In this document: positions 5,705 to 7,562 of the stretch, piece after piece
How positions within the stretch are numbered: the first letter of the stretch is position 1
Layout of the letters: each line of letters opens with the position of its first letter
NCBI GenBank assembly: GCA_049513815.1
Contig: JBEKVR010000197.1
Coordinates: forward strand, 1 to 7,562
DNA length: 7,562 nucleotides
DNA from: Roseiarcus sp049513815
GTDB lineage: Bacteria; Pseudomonadota; Alphaproteobacteria; Rhizobiales; Beijerinckiaceae
Reading direction: 5' to 3'
Position numbers and translations under genes: made by a program
The notes under the pieces: generated by a model
Told to the model about the DNA's origin: nothing
The model's input: only the letters and a program-made list of their open reading frames with translations
Database searches by the model: none

Positions 5705-7036
5705 ATGGACGACAACGACGTCGAACGACGTGTCACGGCCAAGGTCGCCTGGCGTTTCGTGCCGTTTCTCGTGCTTTGCTACTTCGTCGCCTATCTCGAC
5801 CGGGTCAACGTCGGCTTCGCCAAGCTGACGATGGACGCCGACATCGGCATCACCGACACGATGTTCGGCTTCGGCGCCGGCGTGTTCTTCCTCGCCTATT
5901 TCCTGTTGGAAGTGCCCTCCAATCTCGCGCTCGACCGTGTCGGCGCAAGGCGCTGGATCGCGCGCATCATGTTCACTTGGGGGCTGATCTCCGGCGCGAT
6001 GGCCTTCATTCCGGCCATCGCCAAGGCAACCGACTTCAGCGGCGAACACACGTTCTACTTCTTGCGGGTGCTGCTCGGCTTCGCCGAGGCGGGGTTCTTC
6101 CCCGGCATCATCTTCTTCCTGACGCTGTGGTTCCCCGCCGCTTATCGCGCGCGCATCATCGGCTACTTCATGGCCGCGATCCCGCTCTCCTCGGCGCTTG
6201 GCTCGCCGGTCTCCGCTTCGTTGCTTGGGTTCGACGGCGCGCTCGGCTTCAAGGGCTGGCAATGGCTGTTCATCGCCGAGGCGGCGCCGGCGCTCGTGCT
6301 CGCGATCGTCACTTATTTCTACCTCACCGACCGACCGGCCGACGCGCACTGGCTTGCTGCGGAAGAGCGCGATTGGCTGGTCGACCGGCTCGCGGCCGAG
6401 GACAAGGTGCGCGTCAACGTTTCGCCCGCCAGCGTGCTGCACAGCCTTTACGACCCGCGCGTGCTCGCCGCCTCGCTGATCTATTTCGGCGTCGTCGCCG
6501 CGCTCTACGGCGTCGGCTTCTGGCTGCCGTCGATCGTCAAGGGCTTCGGCGTGTCGATCGCCCTCACCGGCTGGATAACAGCCATTCCCTACGCTGTCGG
6601 CTTTGTCGGCATGATTCTGTGGGGCATGAGCTCCGACTCGAGCATGGAGCGCATCGGCCACCTCTCGATCGCGCTGGCGATCGCCGCGATCGGCATCGGC
6701 GCCTCGGCGGCGCTCAACGATCCGCTGTTGAAGATGGTCGCGCTGACTTTCGGCGCCTTTGGCGTCTTCGCCTCGCTGCCGATCTTCTGGACGCTGCCGA
6801 CGGCGATCCTCTCTGGCGCCACCGCGGCGGCGGGCATCGCGGCGATCAATTCGATCGGCAACCTCTCCGGCTATTTCGGCCCGTTCGTCATCGGCTGGAT
6901 CAAGGACGCGACGGGATCGTTCGCCTGGGGCCTGGCGGCGGTCGCCGCCTGCGCCGCGGCGGCGCTGGTGATCGCCCTTGCGCTCGGCCACGACCGCGCC
7001 CTGGAGGGGGTGCCCGACAAAGCGCACGGCATTTGA
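5705..7036 (+). CDS. MFS organic-anion permease (ACS family, TtuB-like)
   Basis: This 443-aa, about 12-segment inner-membrane transporter belongs to the anion:cation symporter (ACS) family, which includes tartrate (TtuB), phthalate, hydroxyphenylacetate and hexuronate permeases. Diagnostic blocks are YLDRVNVGFAK (30-40), FFLAYFLLEVPSNL (61-74), RVLLGFAEAGFFPG (121-134) and LWFPAAYRAR (141-150). GWQWLF (184-189) and SIGNLSGYFGPFVIG (383-397) follow. The central loop, rich in charged residues, spans about 209-238. The loop between helices 8 and 9 reads SSDSSMERIGH, where many relatives have SDRTGERRWH, so that signature is partly degenerate. The start is firm: GGAGG (5694-5698) lies 6 nt before ATG 5705. 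It probably shares a transcript with the upstream tricarboxylate symporter. The substrate is not determined; a carboxylate or sugar acid is the family expectation. Confidence 0.85.
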   Translation: MDDNDVERRVTAKVAWRFVPFLVLCYFVAYLDRVNVGFAKLTMDADIGITDTMFGFGAGVFFLAYFLLEVPSNLALDRVGARRWIARIMFTWGLISGAMAFIPAIAKATDFSGEHTFYFLRVLLGFAEAGFFPGIIFFLTLWFPAAYRARIIGYFMAAIPLSSALGSPVSASLLGFDGALGFKGWQWLFIAEAAPALVLAIVTYFYLTDRPADAHWLAAEERDWLVDRLAAEDKVRVNVSPASVLHSLYDPRVLAASLIYFGVVAALYGVGFWLPSIVKGFGVSIALTGWITAIPYAVGFVGMILWGMSSDSSMERIGHLSIALAIAAIGIGASAALNDPLLKMVALTFGAFGVFASLPIFWTLPTAILSGATAAAGIAAINSIGNLSGYFGPFVIGWIKDATGSFAWGLAAVAACAAAALVIALALGHDRALEGVPDKAHGI

Positions 7037-7117
7037 CCGCCGAACCCGACGCGACGCGGATGGAGCTGTGTTGGCGCCAGAAGCGCGACGCATTGACGAC
7101 GAACGGAGTGTTGACCT

Positions 7118-7143
7118 AAGCCTTCAGCCGCAAGCGGAGGCTT
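7118..7143 (+). promoter_or_regulatory. Hairpin covering the methyltransferase ribosome-binding site
   Basis: AAGCCT (7118-7123) pairs with AGGCTT (7138-7143), and within it CCGC (7128-7131) pairs with GCGG (7134-7137), leaving a 4-nt bulge on the 5' side. The Shine-Dalgarno GGAGG (7136-7140) lies in the 3' arm, 5 nt before ATG 7146, and would be masked when the hairpin forms. This could restrain translation, or the stem could act as a weak terminator for the transporter pair; there is no T-run. No good promoter was seen in 7037-7145. Confidence 0.4.
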
Positions 7144-7145
7144 CG

Positions 7146-7562
7146 ATGCCGGTTCACCTCGCTCCCGTCTGCGACGCCGATCAGACCGCCTATTGGAATG
7201 GCCCGGGCGGACGCCGCTGGACTGAGTGCGGCGACGCCCCAGAAGCGATCTTCGCGCCGATCGCCGAGCTGCTTTACGTGCGAGCGCGACTTACGCCGGG
7301 CGAGCGCGTCGTCGACATCGGTTGCGGCCGCGGCGCGACGACGTTCGCCATCGCGGAACAAGTCGGCGCCGAAGGCAGCGTAATCGGCGTCGACGTTTCG
7401 GCGCTGATGATTGCGCGCGCGCGAGAGCGTGCGGGCGCAACCAGCGCCGCGACGTTCGTCCTCGCCGACGCCGGTTCGCATGATTTTTCCCCTGGATGGG
7501 CGAACCTGCTGTTCTCACGCTTCGGCGTGATGTTCTTCGTCGATCCGGTCGCCAGCTTCGCC
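7146..7562 (+). CDS. Class I SAM-dependent methyltransferase (3' end cut off)
   Basis: This is the first 139 codons of a gene that continues past the window. Residues 51-63 hold motif I, PGERVVDIGCGRG, the glycine-rich loop that binds S-adenosylmethionine. GVDVS (81-85) supplies the acidic residue at the end of the second strand (Asp83), which normally binds the ribose, and LAD (106-108) fits motif II. SRFGVMFFVDP (124-134) is a typical strand-4 region of this group. The N-terminal AYWNGPGGRRW block (15-25) is characteristic of a bacterial subgroup of UbiE-like and Methyltransf_11/25-like enzymes. The substrate is unknown; small molecules are methylated by many relatives. The start ATG 7146 has GGAGG 5 nt upstream. 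It lies 109 bp after the transporter stop, so cotranscription is possible but unproven. Confidence 0.88.
   Translation, partial: MPVHLAPVCDADQTAYWNGPGGRRWTECGDAPEAIFAPIAELLYVRARLTPGERVVDIGCGRGATTFAIAEQVGAEGSVIGVDVSALMIARARERAGATSAATFVLADAGSHDFSPGWANLLFSRFGVMFFVDPVASFA

Noticed and set aside
5651..7093. 480-codon open frame on the minus strand opposite the second transporter
   Set aside because: It is rich in Arg, Glu, Asp, Gly and Ala with no recognisable motif, the usual antisense shadow of a GC-rich membrane-protein gene. The plus-strand frame has clear ACS-family motifs and a strong ribosome-binding site.
5776..7119. 447-codon plus-strand frame overlapping the second transporter
   Set aside because: Its product is extremely Arg-rich, typical of a shifted frame in GC-rich DNA, and it lies almost wholly inside the well-supported ACS transporter gene.
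7060..7119. Possible 19-codon leader peptide before the methyltransferase
   Set aside because: It lacks a convincing ribosome-binding site, has no run of regulatory codons, and is just the in-frame tail of the Arg-rich shadow frame.
7093..7121. TTGACG and TTGACC boxes as a methyltransferase promoter
   Set aside because: No acceptable -10 box lies 16 to 18 nt downstream of either box.
1..7562. Defence system, CRISPR array, insertion sequence, prophage or secondary-metabolite cluster
   Set aside because: No regularly spaced repeats, transposase, integrase, nuclease or synthase motifs were seen on either strand. The only gene with open function is the truncated methyltransferase, which is not enough to support such a claim.

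Overview
The window is GC-rich DNA (about two thirds G+C by eye, with strong G/C bias at third codon positions). All genes are on the plus strand. The sequence of the housekeeping proteins and the extended ribosomal protein S2 (a normal S2 core plus a C-terminal helix-hairpin-helix tail) point to an alphaproteobacterium, most likely of the order Hyphomicrobiales (Rhizobiales). A genus cannot be fixed from this window alone.

Layout: (1) 3-956, tal, a TalB-type transaldolase of the pentose phosphate pathway. (2) 957-1281, a 325-bp gene-free stretch. It holds a good sigma70-type promoter (TTGCCT-N17-TATAGC) and then a leader that can fold into a three-stem junction just upstream of the rpsB ribosome-binding site. 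(3) 1282-4218, the conserved cluster rpsB (S2), tsf (EF-Ts), pyrH (UMP kinase). A gap rich in inverted repeats, including an extragenic repeat of a type common in rhizobia, separates rpsB from tsf. A textbook intrinsic terminator separates tsf from pyrH. (4) 4324-7036, two adjacent major facilitator superfamily transporters of different families: a CitA/TcuC-like tricarboxylate:proton symporter (MHS family) and a TtuB-like organic-anion permease (ACS family). (5) 7146-7562, the first 139 codons of a class I SAM-dependent methyltransferase that runs off the window.

How the genes fit together: rpsB and tsf supply the translation machinery, and pyrH supplies UDP for RNA and cell-wall precursors. 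The usual next gene, frr (ribosome recycling factor), is absent, and the two carboxylate transporters occupy its place. The transporters probably form a small carbon-uptake unit with its own promoter; tal is an independent central-carbon gene.

Start codons were moved from the longest open frame where the Shine-Dalgarno evidence was clear: rpsB to GTG 1282, tsf to ATG 2526, pyrH to TTG 3487 and the MHS transporter to GTG 4324. No mobile element, CRISPR array, tRNA, rRNA or defence system was seen. The window is mainly ordinary chromosomal housekeeping DNA. Its most interesting unexplained features are non-coding: the structured rpsB leader, the terminator in front of pyrH, and hairpins that overlap translation or transcription signals.
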